Positions 9,269 through 17,694 of a stretch of 64,000 nt of DNA are shown in pieces (the first letter of the stretch is position 1; each line of letters opens with the position of its first letter). Where the stretch lies: assembly GCF_000384195.1 (NCBI RefSeq), contig NZ_KB913034.1, positions 334,745-398,744 on the forward strand, read 5' to 3'. The position numbers and the translations under genes were made by a program. The stretch is from Allobaculum stercoricanis DSM 13633. GTDB taxonomy: Bacteria; Bacillota_I; Bacilli_A; Erysipelotrichales; Erysipelotrichaceae. The notes below the pieces were generated by a model. That model worked only from the letters and a program-made list of their open reading frames with translations. It did no database searches and was not told the DNA's origin.

Positions 9269-10402
9269 ATGGAAATAGGATTGCAACATTTAACCAAGGT
9301 TTTTCCTGGTAAAGGGCGAAAAAATAAAAACAAAGAAGTTGTTGCGGTTGATGACTTTAACTTTGTGATTCCGGATGGAAAATTAGTGGGGTTACTTGGA
9401 CCATCAGGGTGTGGGAAGAGTACAACACTGAATATGATTAGTGGGTTATTAAAACCGAGTGCAGGAAAGATTTTCTTTGGGGATAAAGAGGTAACGTGTT
9501 TACCACCTGAAGAACGTGGAGTAGGAATGGTTTTCCAAAACTATGCGCTGTATCCACATATGAGTGTTGAACAAAATATTCGTTTTCCGCTCGAAAATTT
9601 AAAAGGGGATCAAAAGTTGGATCCAAATCAAATGAAGGAGAGAGTAGAAGAAGCCGCAAAGCTCGTTAAAATTGAAGGTTTGTTAGATCGAAAGCCTGGT
9701 GAGCTTTCTGGTGGACAACAACAGCGAGTTGCGATTGCGCGAGCGTTAGTCAAATTGCCTCGCGTATTGTTATTGGATGAGCCACTATCTAACTTGGATG
9801 CAAGACTTCGTCTGCAAACGCGTGAAGAGATTCGTCGTATTCAACAAAAAACAGGCATTACAACTGTATTTGTTACGCATGACCAAGATGAAGCAATGAG
9901 TATTTCGGATTTGATCGTAGTGATGAAAGATGGTGTTCTTCAACAAATCGATTCTCCGCAAAATGTTTATGATGATCCAGCTAACCAGTTTGTGGCGCAA
10001 TTTTTAGGAACGCCACCCATTACGTTATATGACGGACGTATCGAACAAGGAAAATTATGGATTGGAAATGATGCAGTTTTGGATGTGGATCAAAAGCAGG
10101 ATCAAAACGTCGTGATTGGCGTTCGACCGGAAGGATATATCCTTAAAGAAAATGGTCATTTACATAATGAATTTGTGCGCACAGAAGTAATGGGACGCGA
10201 TATGAGTGTTCTTTCCAAAAACACAGCGTGCCAAGCTCCTTTTGTTCGTTCGATTCTATCGACAGAACATTTACATTTACTACAAGATAACCAAGCTGTT
10301 TTTGATTTGAAGCCACATAAAGTATTCCTGTTTGATGTGAATGATGGGCAAAGACTGCGTTATGCACTGTCGGCGATTGCAGAAAGTAGGGATTTGGAAT
10401 GA
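9269..10402 (+). CDS. Sugar ABC importer ATPase (MsmK/UgpC-like)
   Basis: 377 residues. It shows Walker A GPSGCGKST (44-52), signature LSGGQQQR, Walker B VLLLDEP, the D-loop SNLDA and a switch His in VFVTHDQDEA. A C-terminal TOBE/MalK regulatory region of about 130 residues follows. This domain order defines the CUT1 sugar-importer ATPases (MsmK, MalK, UgpC). The basic insert GKGRKNKNKE near the N-terminus is slightly unusual. GAGAGG lies upstream of the ATG. It is the first gene of a four-gene operon and overlaps the next gene as ATGA. The substrate cannot be read from the sequence. Confidence 0.92.
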   Translation: MEIGLQHLTKVFPGKGRKNKNKEVVAVDDFNFVIPDGKLVGLLGPSGCGKSTTLNMISGLLKPSAGKIFFGDKEVTCLPPEERGVGMVFQNYALYPHMSVEQNIRFPLENLKGDQKLDPNQMKERVEEAAKLVKIEGLLDRKPGELSGGQQQRVAIARALVKLPRVLLLDEPLSNLDARLRLQTREEIRRIQQKTGITTVFVTHDQDEAMSISDLIVVMKDGVLQQIDSPQNVYDDPANQFVAQFLGTPPITLYDGRIEQGKLWIGNDAVLDVDQKQDQNVVIGVRPEGYILKENGHLHNEFVRTEVMGRDMSVLSKNTACQAPFVRSILSTEHLHLLQDNQAVFDLKPHKVFLFDVNDGQRLRYALSAIAESRDLE

Positions 10403-11286
10403 AAAAATACAGAGGCCTACTGTATCTTTTGCCGGCATTCCTCTTTTTAGCGGTCTTCTTGATTTATCCGTTAATCGATGTGTTTATTTACTCGCTCGAA
10501 GAAGGATATAGTTCTGCAAGCCAGCAATATGCAGGGATTGGGTTATATAACTATCAATATGTTTTACGTGATCCGTATTTTACGCAAGCTTTGATCAATA
10601 CGGTTTTACTTGTTGTGATTACAGTTCCTATTTCTACAGGATTATCGTTAGCCATCGCATTTTTATTGATGCGAATCGAAAAGTTGCGTTCACTTTTTCA
10701 AACGATTTATTTTTTACCTTACGTCACCAATACGTTAGCGGTAGGAATGGTATTTATGGTGCTGTTTAAACAAACTCCATATTCAGTCGGTTTTGTGAAT
10801 ATGGTCATGGGCTGGGTTGGCTTGAGTCCTGTGGATTTTATTGATGGACCTTATTGGGCAAAAATGTTTGTCCTTTGTTTCTATACGATTTGGGTCGTTA
10901 TGCCGTTTAAAATTTTAATTTTGACAAGTGCCTTAGCGAGTGTGAATCCGATGTATTACGACGCTGCAAAAATTGATGGAACAAGTTCGTGGCGTACGTT
11001 CTATAAAATTACATTACCTTTGATTTCACCATCTGTTTTCTATTTAATCATTACTGGTTTTATAGGCGCATTTAAAGCGTACTCTGATGCGGTTGCCCTT
11101 TTTGGAACGAATTTGAATTCAGCGGGTATGAATACTCTTGTTGGATATGTCTTTGATATGTTGTATCGCGATGGAGGTGGTTATCCATCCTATGCATCGG
11201 CTGCGGCGATTTTATTATTTGCGATTGTCTTAACCATTACAGTGATTAACTTAATGGTTTCGAAAAAATATACGCATTACAGTTAG
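10399..11286 (+). CDS. Sugar ABC transporter permease, MsmF/UgpA-like
   Basis: 295 residues with six predicted transmembrane segments. The binding-protein-dependent permease EAA loop is visible as YYDAAKIDGTSSWRTFYKIT, near residues 193-212. The N-terminal Lys-rich start and first helix are typical of the first CUT1 permease. Its ATG overlaps the ATPase stop by four bases, so the two should be co-translated. It should pair with the next gene to form the membrane channel. Confidence 0.92.
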   Translation: MKKYRGLLYLLPAFLFLAVFLIYPLIDVFIYSLEEGYSSASQQYAGIGLYNYQYVLRDPYFTQALINTVLLVVITVPISTGLSLAIAFLLMRIEKLRSLFQTIYFLPYVTNTLAVGMVFMVLFKQTPYSVGFVNMVMGWVGLSPVDFIDGPYWAKMFVLCFYTIWVVMPFKILILTSALASVNPMYYDAAKIDGTSSWRTFYKITLPLISPSVFYLIITGFIGAFKAYSDAVALFGTNLNSAGMNTLVGYVFDMLYRDGGGYPSYASAAAILLFAIVLTITVINLMVSKKYTHYS

Positions 11287-11298
11287 GAGGATAGTGGG

Positions 11299-12123
11299 AT
11301 GAAAAAAAGAAAACCAATCACTTGGCTTTTATTAGTCTTGTGGGCAATTATGGTCCTGTTTCCTTTTTACTGGATGGTGCTAACGTCTGTTAAAGGATAT
11401 AGCGCTTATAATGCCGAATATACACCGCAACTATTCTGTGCGAATCCAACGTTTGAAAACTATATTTATGCCTTCACAGAAGTTGATCTCGGTCGCTATT
11501 TGTTCAATACGGTCATCTTTACGATGATTACAACGGCTTTAATGGTCGTCGTCTCGATTCTTGCTGCATATGGATTTGCCCGTTTAGATTTCCCAGGGAA
11601 AAACATTGTCTTTACGGGATTTTTAGCATTGATGATGATCCCGAATGAATTAGTGGTCATCACCAATTTCCAAACGATTACGGAATTGAATTTGAGAAAC
11701 ACGTTTTTAGGCTTGATTTTGCCCTCTGTTACATCTGTCTTCTATATTTATTTATTGAAAGAAAACTTTGCGCAAATCCCTGATTCTTTATATTATGCCG
11801 CAAAGATTGATGGCTCTTCAGATTGGAAGTATTTATGGAAAGTCATGGTGCCAATGTGTCGCCCAACTGTCGTGACGATTACGATTTTAAAAGTCATTGA
11901 ATGCTGGAATAGCTATATTTGGCCAAGTTTGATTACAGATGATTCAAAGTACTATCTCGTTTCCAATGGAATCCAACAAATTCGTGAAAGTGGGTTTGGA
12001 CGGGCCAATATCCCGGCGATGATGGCAGCGGTCGTCATTATTAGTATTCCGCTCATTATCTTGTTCTTACTCAATCGCCATAAAATTATGTCTGGTGTTG
12101 TTCGAGGGGGGACAAAAGGATGA
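11299..12123 (+). CDS. Sugar ABC transporter permease, MsmG/UgpE-like
   Basis: 274 residues with six transmembrane helices. The EAA motif reads YYAAKIDGSSDWKYLWKVM and the C-terminal end is short and basic. It begins 12 bases after the first permease, with TTAGGAGG just upstream, and overlaps the binding-protein gene as ATGA (12120-12123). It is the second half of the CUT1 permease pair. Confidence 0.92.
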   Translation: MKKRKPITWLLLVLWAIMVLFPFYWMVLTSVKGYSAYNAEYTPQLFCANPTFENYIYAFTEVDLGRYLFNTVIFTMITTALMVVVSILAAYGFARLDFPGKNIVFTGFLALMMIPNELVVITNFQTITELNLRNTFLGLILPSVTSVFYIYLLKENFAQIPDSLYYAAKIDGSSDWKYLWKVMVPMCRPTVVTITILKVIECWNSYIWPSLITDDSKYYLVSNGIQQIRESGFGRANIPAMMAAVVIISIPLIILFLLNRHKIMSGVVRGGTKG

Positions 12124-13721
12124 AGCGCAGTTTATTTGCTCGCATAGCGATCACCATTTCGCTTTGTTTTGCACTTGTTTTGAGTGGTTGTCATGGTGCG
12201 AAAACAAAAGTTTCTTTTTCTATACCCGAACAGTTCGATACGACAACTCCAATCGAAATTACGTTTTGGGCGAAAAATGATACAAATAAAAATCAAACGG
12301 CAGTTTATAAACAAGCGATCACTAACTTTGAAAAGTTATATCCAAATGTAACTGTCAATATGAAGCTCTATACCGACTATGGGAAAATCTATAACGATGT
12401 GATTACCAACATTGCGACGCATACTACACCGAATATTGCGATCACCTATCCTGATCACATTGCCTCTTATATTCAACAAGACGGCATTGTGGTGGGATTA
12501 GATGAATTAATGAAAGATGAGAAGTATGGATTAGGCGGGACGGAGTTAAAGTTTGATGGGCCAAATCAAGATGAACTCGTTGAATCATTTGTGCAAGAAG
12601 GCGTAATTGGTGATACGCAATATGCGATGCCTTTTATGCGTTCAACCGAAGCGTTGTATATTAACGCTAAACTCGTCGACAATCTTGGTTATGACATTCC
12701 GGAAATTGTAACTTGGGACTGGATTTGGGAAGTTTGTAATGCGGCGATTAATACAAAACAAGCCGATGGAATCTATCAAGTGAACAACCAAAAAACATTG
12801 ATTCCTTTCATCTATAAATCAACAGATAACATGATGATTCAATATTTAGCCCAATCGAATGCCGGTTATAGTGATGAACAAGGAAATATTGATTTATTCA
12901 ATGATACGACTCGCGAATATTTAAAAACGATTACTGCAGAAACCCAGATGGGTGCTTTTTCGACATTTAAGGTTTCTGGTTATCCAGCCAACTTATTGAA
13001 TGCTTCACAAACTATTTTTGCGGTAGACTCGACTGCAGGAGCAACGTGGATGGGAGCGCATGCACCACTTTCTGATATTAGTGAAGAAGACTTTACTGAG
13101 TTTGAAACAATTGTTCGCCCCGTACCCCAAGCAGATCTCAACAATATTCAAATGATCTCCCAAGGTCCATCCATGGCAGTGTTTGGTAAAGAGAACCCAC
13201 AAGAAGTATTAGCTTCTTGGTTATTTGTTCAATACTTAATGAGTAATGAAGTCCAAATTCCGTATTCCCAAACGGAAGGATATTTACCTGTAACCAAACA
13301 AGCACTTGATGATCCGATTTATCAACAATATTTACAAGATGAAGGAAAAGACGATCTTGAACACTACGATGTCAAAATCCAAGCAACAAAACTGTTGTTA
13401 AATAACTTAGATCATACGTTTACCACGCCGGTATTTAATGGCTCAGCGTCATTACGAAATGCGGCTGGAGAGTTAATTGAAGATGTTGTTCGTTCGACGC
13501 GTCGAAAACAAACGGTTGATGATGCTTATCTAGATGAACTATATGATAAAGTTACATCTCTCTATCGCTTAGACCAACTCAGTCAAACAATCGAAACGTC
13601 TAAAGAGTTAGGACCACTTCCTTCGTCCTCTCGATGGTTTTTGACGATTCTTGGTTGTACATGGGTTTTGATCGCATTGTTTTATGGACGCAAGTACATT
13701 CAAAAGCGAAAATCTTCATAA
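12120..13721 (+). CDS. Extracellular solute-binding lipoprotein with C-terminal membrane segment
   Basis: 533 residues, family 1 (sugar) solute-binding protein. A signal peptide ends in the lipobox LVLSGC, and ITFWAKNDTN and YAMPFMRSTEALYIN match the usual folds of the family. It should bind the sugar outside the cell and deliver it to the two permeases just upstream. The odd feature is the C-terminus: after the binding fold come a basic linker, a hydrophobic helix (WFLTILGCTWVLIALFYG) and a Lys/Arg tail, so the protein would be held at both ends. Most binding proteins of this family are near 430 residues and lack this anchor. Confidence 0.88.
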   Translation: MKRSLFARIAITISLCFALVLSGCHGAKTKVSFSIPEQFDTTTPIEITFWAKNDTNKNQTAVYKQAITNFEKLYPNVTVNMKLYTDYGKIYNDVITNIATHTTPNIAITYPDHIASYIQQDGIVVGLDELMKDEKYGLGGTELKFDGPNQDELVESFVQEGVIGDTQYAMPFMRSTEALYINAKLVDNLGYDIPEIVTWDWIWEVCNAAINTKQADGIYQVNNQKTLIPFIYKSTDNMMIQYLAQSNAGYSDEQGNIDLFNDTTREYLKTITAETQMGAFSTFKVSGYPANLLNASQTIFAVDSTAGATWMGAHAPLSDISEEDFTEFETIVRPVPQADLNNIQMISQGPSMAVFGKENPQEVLASWLFVQYLMSNEVQIPYSQTEGYLPVTKQALDDPIYQQYLQDEGKDDLEHYDVKIQATKLLLNNLDHTFTTPVFNGSASLRNAAGELIEDVVRSTRRKQTVDDAYLDELYDKVTSLYRLDQLSQTIETSKELGPLPSSSRWFLTILGCTWVLIALFYGRKYIQKRKSS

Positions 13722-13905
13722 AATAAATCGGTGAGCCATGGAATAATGAACAGAATTGAGGGTTTGAAGCCAACCGATAAACAAAATAGTCCAATATTAG
13801 GACGAATATGATTTTTTTGAACCTTTTAGAAAAAAACAAAGTAAACTAAAGATATCGACCCGATAAGGGATAAGATAGTGATTAAGCGATCACGTAGGAG
13901 GAAAT

Positions 13906-14685
13906 ATGAAAAAGAATGCCTTAACTGCTCTTGTTCTTTGTGCAGGCATGGCCTTAGCTGGATGCTCCAATAATGCACCAGCAGCAGATGGTTCTGGTGC
14001 AGCAACAACTGAAACTGCAGCAAATCCAAGTGCAAAATCTGAAGGTGTAATGACTTATCAGGAATACATGGATGCTGAATTAGAATCAGAAGTTACAATT
14101 GAAGCATATGTTCAAGCAAAACAGTCTTGGTGGGAAGACAAAGCAACAATCTATGCACAAGATGGTGATGGTGCTTACTTCATCTACAATGCTGCTGTAA
14201 GTGAAGATCTCTATGAACAATTAACAGAAGGTACAAAAATTAAAGTTAAAGGCTTCAAAACAGAATGGTCTGGCGAAGTTGAAATTGCAGAAGGTGCAGA
14301 AGTTGAAGTTGTTGAAGGCGAAAAATGGACTGCAACAGCAACGGATGTAACAGACTTACTCGCAAATGAAGAAGAACTGATTAAACACCAAAACGAATTC
14401 GTTCAATTCAAAGATTTAACAGTTGCTCCAGCACAAGAAGGATCTGAAGAAGCTTTCTTATATAACTATGATGGTTCTGGAGAAGAAGGAAATGACCTTT
14501 ACTTCAATGTCACAAAAGATGACAAAACTTATACTTTCGTTGTTGAATCTTATTTAACAGGAACAGAAACAGATGTATATAAAGCAGTAAAAGAACTCAA
14601 AGTCGGCGATGTGATCGATTGCGAAGGTTTCTTATACTGGTATGAAGGGGCTAATCCACATATCACAACTGTAACTGTGAAATAA
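13906..14685 (+). CDS. Lipoprotein with OB-fold-like repeats, unknown role
   Basis: 259 residues. The signal peptide ends in the lipobox LAGCS and is followed by a low-complexity Ala/Thr/Ser linker. The mature part is acidic and contains two similar beta-rich units (VTIEAYVQAKQSWW and later FVQFKDLTVAPAQ), each leading to a KVKGF- or VIDCEGF-like strand. This is an OB-fold pattern seen in small surface lipoproteins. AGGAGG stands just before the ATG. It appears monocistronic and ends at a bidirectional terminator. Function unknown. Confidence 0.75.
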   Translation: MKKNALTALVLCAGMALAGCSNNAPAADGSGAATTETAANPSAKSEGVMTYQEYMDAELESEVTIEAYVQAKQSWWEDKATIYAQDGDGAYFIYNAAVSEDLYEQLTEGTKIKVKGFKTEWSGEVEIAEGAEVEVVEGEKWTATATDVTDLLANEEELIKHQNEFVQFKDLTVAPAQEGSEEAFLYNYDGSGEEGNDLYFNVTKDDKTYTFVVESYLTGTETDVYKAVKELKVGDVIDCEGFLYWYEGANPHITTVTVK

Positions 14686-14714
14686 AAAATATCCCATAAA
14701 ATAAATCGATAAAA

Positions 14715-14748
14715 AAGAGCTACCGCATAAAACGATGTGGTAGCTCTT
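14715..14748. terminator. Bidirectional terminator between lipoprotein and ArsR genes
   Basis: AAGAGCTACC (14715-14724) pairs with GGTAGCTCTT (14739-14748). A-rich and T-rich flanks on both sides let it serve both converging genes. It touches the arsR-type stop codon. Confidence 0.8.
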
Positions 14749-15121
14749 ATTCTTTAATATGGGTGAGGGCAACGTTAATGATGGAATGAATGTGTTCGTC
14801 ATCTAATGTATAAAACACACCTTTGCCATCTTTTCTAGAACGAACAAGTTTAGCGGATTTAAGGGATCGTAGCTGGTGGGAAACAGCCGAACGGGACATG
14901 TTGACGAGCAATGCGATATCCGTAACACAAAGCTCGCCACTTTCTAAAGCGATCAATATTTTTAAACGGGTTGGATCGGCCATGATTTTATAAAAATTGG
15001 CAAGTTGATCAATGGTTTCAACTTCGGGAGTATGAGACTTGGCCAGGTTATAGGCTTGTTGATCCCAAATTTCATAAGCATAAGAAGTTGTATTGGAAGA
15101 AGCCTTTTCATTTGGATTCAT
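14747..15121 (-). CDS. ArsR-family metal sensor, CzrA/SmtB-like
   Basis: 124 residues with a winged helix-turn-helix (LCVTDIALLVNMSRSAVSHQLRSL). The last helix reads DDEHIHSIINVALTHIKE. Aligned with CzrA alpha-5, three of the four Zn/Co ligands are kept (Asp, His, His) and the fourth is Glu instead of His. A zinc, cadmium or cobalt sensor is therefore likely. It is divergent from an HMA protein and a Zn/Cd ATPase and probably represses them through the dyads at 15368-15440. An N-terminal extension of about 40 residues precedes the fold. Confidence 0.88.
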   Translation of the reverse strand: MNPNEKASSNTTSYAYEIWDQQAYNLAKSHTPEVETIDQLANFYKIMADPTRLKILIALESGELCVTDIALLVNMSRSAVSHQLRSLKSAKLVRSRKDGKGVFYTLDDEHIHSIINVALTHIKE

Positions 15122-15367
15122 GAAATTATCCTTTCTGATTCTGTTTTATCAGCAAAAGCGAATAGAGTAAAAAGCAATTCAATTCGAGATGCATTGAGAA
15201 ATGAAATGATTTTAGAGAATTTTGGATCAAAATGTAGATTGAATCTAACATTCACCATTTTTTTATTCTATCAAATTTGTCAACTACTCATCGTATTTTA
15301 TTGAAAAAAGACAATTGAGTAAGTAAATCGAGTTGCACGCAACGATCGAGAAAAAAATTGTAAAAAT

Positions 15368-15440
15368 AACAGTTGAATGGTTGCGCAACTGTTCGAAAGA
15401 TGTATAATCAAGATGTAAACAGTTGAACGAGCATTCAACT
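15368..15440 (+). promoter_or_regulatory. Metal-responsive promoter with two operator-like dyads
   Basis: TATAAT (15403-15408) is preceded by TTGCGC (15381-15386) at 16 bases. One dyad, AACAGTTG/CAACTGTT (15368-15393), covers the -35. A second, AGTTGAA-N6-TTCAACT (15421-15440), lies just past the likely start of transcription. TGAA-N6-TTCA is the core of ArsR/SmtB operators. The rest of the 336-base divergent region is AT-rich and featureless. Confidence 0.78.
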
Positions 15441-15457
15441 ATAAAAGGAGAACCAAG

Positions 15458-15673
15458 ATGAAAAAGACATATGAAATTGAAGTAGATTGCCCAGTTTGCG
15501 CAGGCAAATTAGAAAAATGCGCATTAGCAACAGAAGGAGTAGAAAGCTGCTCAGTTAACGTGATGACTCAAAAATTAGTCATTGAAGCAGAAGCAGACGC
15601 TCAAGACAAAATTATTCATGAAATTGCTGAAAAAATGAAAAAAATTGATGACGACATTGTTATTCATATTTAA
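15458..15673 (+). CDS. Free-standing HMA-type metal-binding protein
   Basis: 71 residues, heavy-metal-associated fold. It carries the metal-binding CPVC (Cys11, Cys14) followed by AGKLEKC, and the beta strand VESCSVNVMTQKLVIE. AAAAGGAG lies upstream of the ATG. Its TAA overlaps the ATG of the ATPase (TAATG). In many ZntA/CadA pumps this domain is fused to the N-terminus of the ATPase. Here it is a separate gene, so it probably hands the metal to the pump. Confidence 0.88.
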   Translation: MKKTYEIEVDCPVCAGKLEKCALATEGVESCSVNVMTQKLVIEAEADAQDKIIHEIAEKMKKIDDDIVIHI

Positions 15674-17568
15674 TGGATCGGCAAACTATGACAAAAAAAC
15701 AAAAGAAAAACCTGAAACGAATTTTAATTAGTGCCGCTTGTTATTTTGGCGTGACGATCTCTAGTTTGTGGATCACTTATCCACCACTTGTCCTCGCCGG
15801 TCTTTATTTGTTGATTTATCTGTATATTGCAAGTGATGTTTTGAAACGAACAGTCATGAATATTCGAAATAAAGACTTCATGGATGAAAACTTCTTGATG
15901 GCAGTCGCTTCGATCGGAGCGTTTTGTTTACAAGAATATTCAGAAGCAGTTGCGGTTATGTTGTTCTATCAGGTTGGAGAATGGTTCCAATCTTATGCAT
16001 TAGATCGTTCAAGAAAGAACATTGCAGCCTTAATGGATATTCGTCCAGAATATGCCAATCTAGAAAAAGAAGGATCAATTGAAGAAGTTGATCCTGAAGA
16101 AGTCAAAACAGGCGACATTATTGTCATCAAACCAGGGGAACGAGTTCCGCTAGATGGTGTGATTTTAAGTGGAACAAGCTCCATGGATACGTCGGCTTTA
16201 ACCGGAGAAAGTGTACCTCGTTCAGTACGTCCAGGACAAGAAGTGATTTCAGGATGTATTAACGAAACAGGTGTGCTTCGTGTTGAAGTAAGTCGTCCAT
16301 ATGAAAATTCGACAGTTGCCAGAATTTTAGAAATGGTTGAAAATGCAACGGATAAAAAGAGTCGTTCGGAACAATTCATCACAAAATTTGCGGCTGTCTA
16401 TACACCAATCGTTGTTTATTCAGCAATTGCCTTAGCGATTGTTCCATCCTTATTTGATGGACAATGGTCAACTTGGATTTATCGAGCGCTGGAATTCCTT
16501 GTTATTTCCTGCCCATGCGCTCTCGTCATTTCTGTACCATTAGCATTCTTTGGAGGAATCGGTGGTGCTTCTAAATGCGGTGTACTCGTTAAAGGAAGTA
16601 CTTATTTACAAGATTTATCAGAAGTTAAAACGATGGTGTTCGATAAAACGGGAACACTGACGCATGGAACATTTGAAGTGAGCAAAATCACAGCGTTGAA
16701 CATGAGCGAAGAAGCGTTATTAACACTTGTTGCCAAAGCAGAATCATATTCAACACACCCAATCGCATCGAGTATTTTGCGAAAAGCACAACTTGCAGAT
16801 CCTAAAACTGGAGTTCAAGATGTGCAAGAAATTGCCGGAAAAGGTTTGATTGCCCAAGTCGATGGCCAAAGTGTTGCGGCAGGAAACCAAAAACTTATGG
16901 TTTCTCTTGGCATTGATGAAGCAAATCTTATACAAGGAACGGGACTGGGAACAATGGTCCACGTGGCTATTGATGGTCAATATGCAGGGATGATTGAAGT
17001 GGCTGACCAGCCAAAAGCTGAAGCCAAAGAAGTTTTCGCTAACCTGAGAAAAGAAGGCGTCAACAAGTTTGTGATGTTGACTGGTGATAGTCAGAGCGTT
17101 GCTCAAGCGGTCGCTAAACAAGCGGGAATTGATGAAGTACATGCACAACTTTTACCTGAACAAAAAGTTGAATGTCTCGAACAAATTTTAGATAGCGAGC
17201 ATCAAGGGGCAGTCGTTTATGTCGGCGATGGGATTAATGATGCACCAGTATTAACAAGAGCTGATGTTGGTATCGCAATGGGCGGTTTAGGAAGCGATGC
17301 GGCAATTGAAGCGGCTGATATCGTCTTGATGGAAGATAAACTTTCAGCCCTTGTGACTGCAATGAAAATTTCGCAAAAGACGCTTCATATCGCCAAAGAA
17401 AATATCGTCTTTGCCCTTGTGATTAAAGTCGGTATGTTAATTTTAGGCGCCTTTGGTTTTGTGAATATGTGGGGAGCAGTCTTTGCGGATGTTGGTGTCT
17501 CTGTTCTCTGTATTCTCAATGCAATTCGCGTTTTAAATGTATCCAAATTTAAAACAGAAACACATTAA
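15673..17568 (+). CDS. Zn/Cd-exporting P1B-type ATPase
   Basis: 631 residues. It shows the actuator motif TGES, the membrane CPC motif (280-282), the phosphorylation motif DKTGTLT (Asp324), a His-Pro pair (STHP) in the nucleotide domain and the hinge GDGINDAP. The last helix contains DVGVSVLCILNAIR, as in Zn/Cd/Pb pumps of the ZntA/CadA class rather than copper pumps. The N-terminal HMA domain is absent and is supplied by the preceding gene. It should export zinc or cadmium under control of the divergent ArsR-type sensor. Confidence 0.92.
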   Translation: MDRQTMTKKQKKNLKRILISAACYFGVTISSLWITYPPLVLAGLYLLIYLYIASDVLKRTVMNIRNKDFMDENFLMAVASIGAFCLQEYSEAVAVMLFYQVGEWFQSYALDRSRKNIAALMDIRPEYANLEKEGSIEEVDPEEVKTGDIIVIKPGERVPLDGVILSGTSSMDTSALTGESVPRSVRPGQEVISGCINETGVLRVEVSRPYENSTVARILEMVENATDKKSRSEQFITKFAAVYTPIVVYSAIALAIVPSLFDGQWSTWIYRALEFLVISCPCALVISVPLAFFGGIGGASKCGVLVKGSTYLQDLSEVKTMVFDKTGTLTHGTFEVSKITALNMSEEALLTLVAKAESYSTHPIASSILRKAQLADPKTGVQDVQEIAGKGLIAQVDGQSVAAGNQKLMVSLGIDEANLIQGTGLGTMVHVAIDGQYAGMIEVADQPKAEAKEVFANLRKEGVNKFVMLTGDSQSVAQAVAKQAGIDEVHAQLLPEQKVECLEQILDSEHQGAVVYVGDGINDAPVLTRADVGIAMGGLGSDAAIEAADIVLMEDKLSALVTAMKISQKTLHIAKENIVFALVIKVGMLILGAFGFVNMWGAVFADVGVSVLCILNAIRVLNVSKFKTETH

Positions 17569-17593
17569 TCATGCACATGAATAAAATTAAAGA

Positions 17594-17625
17594 GGATCTT
17601 CGTCATGGATGAAGATCCTTTTTTT
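17594..17625 (+). terminator. Terminator of the metal-efflux operon
   Basis: GGATCTTC (17594-17601) pairs with GAAGATCC (17611-17618), followed by a run of seven T. Confidence 0.85.
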
Positions 17626-17648
17626 GGGAGTAGGAAAGTCGAAATGCA

Positions 17649-17684
17649 GAAAAAAAGATCTTTACTTGAGGCAAAGATCTTTTT
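17649..17684 (-). terminator. Terminator of tex (minus strand)
   Basis: AAAAGATCTTT (17653-17663) and AAAGATCTTTT (17673-17683) pair. The upstream A-run reads as T on the minus strand, just after the tex stop codon. Confidence 0.65.
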
Positions 17685-17694
17685 GCGACATGAA

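Noticed and set aside
13718..14709. Shared ATAAAATAAATCG after two stop codons (about 13721 and 14696)
   Set aside because: Short AT-rich match with no structure; probably chance.
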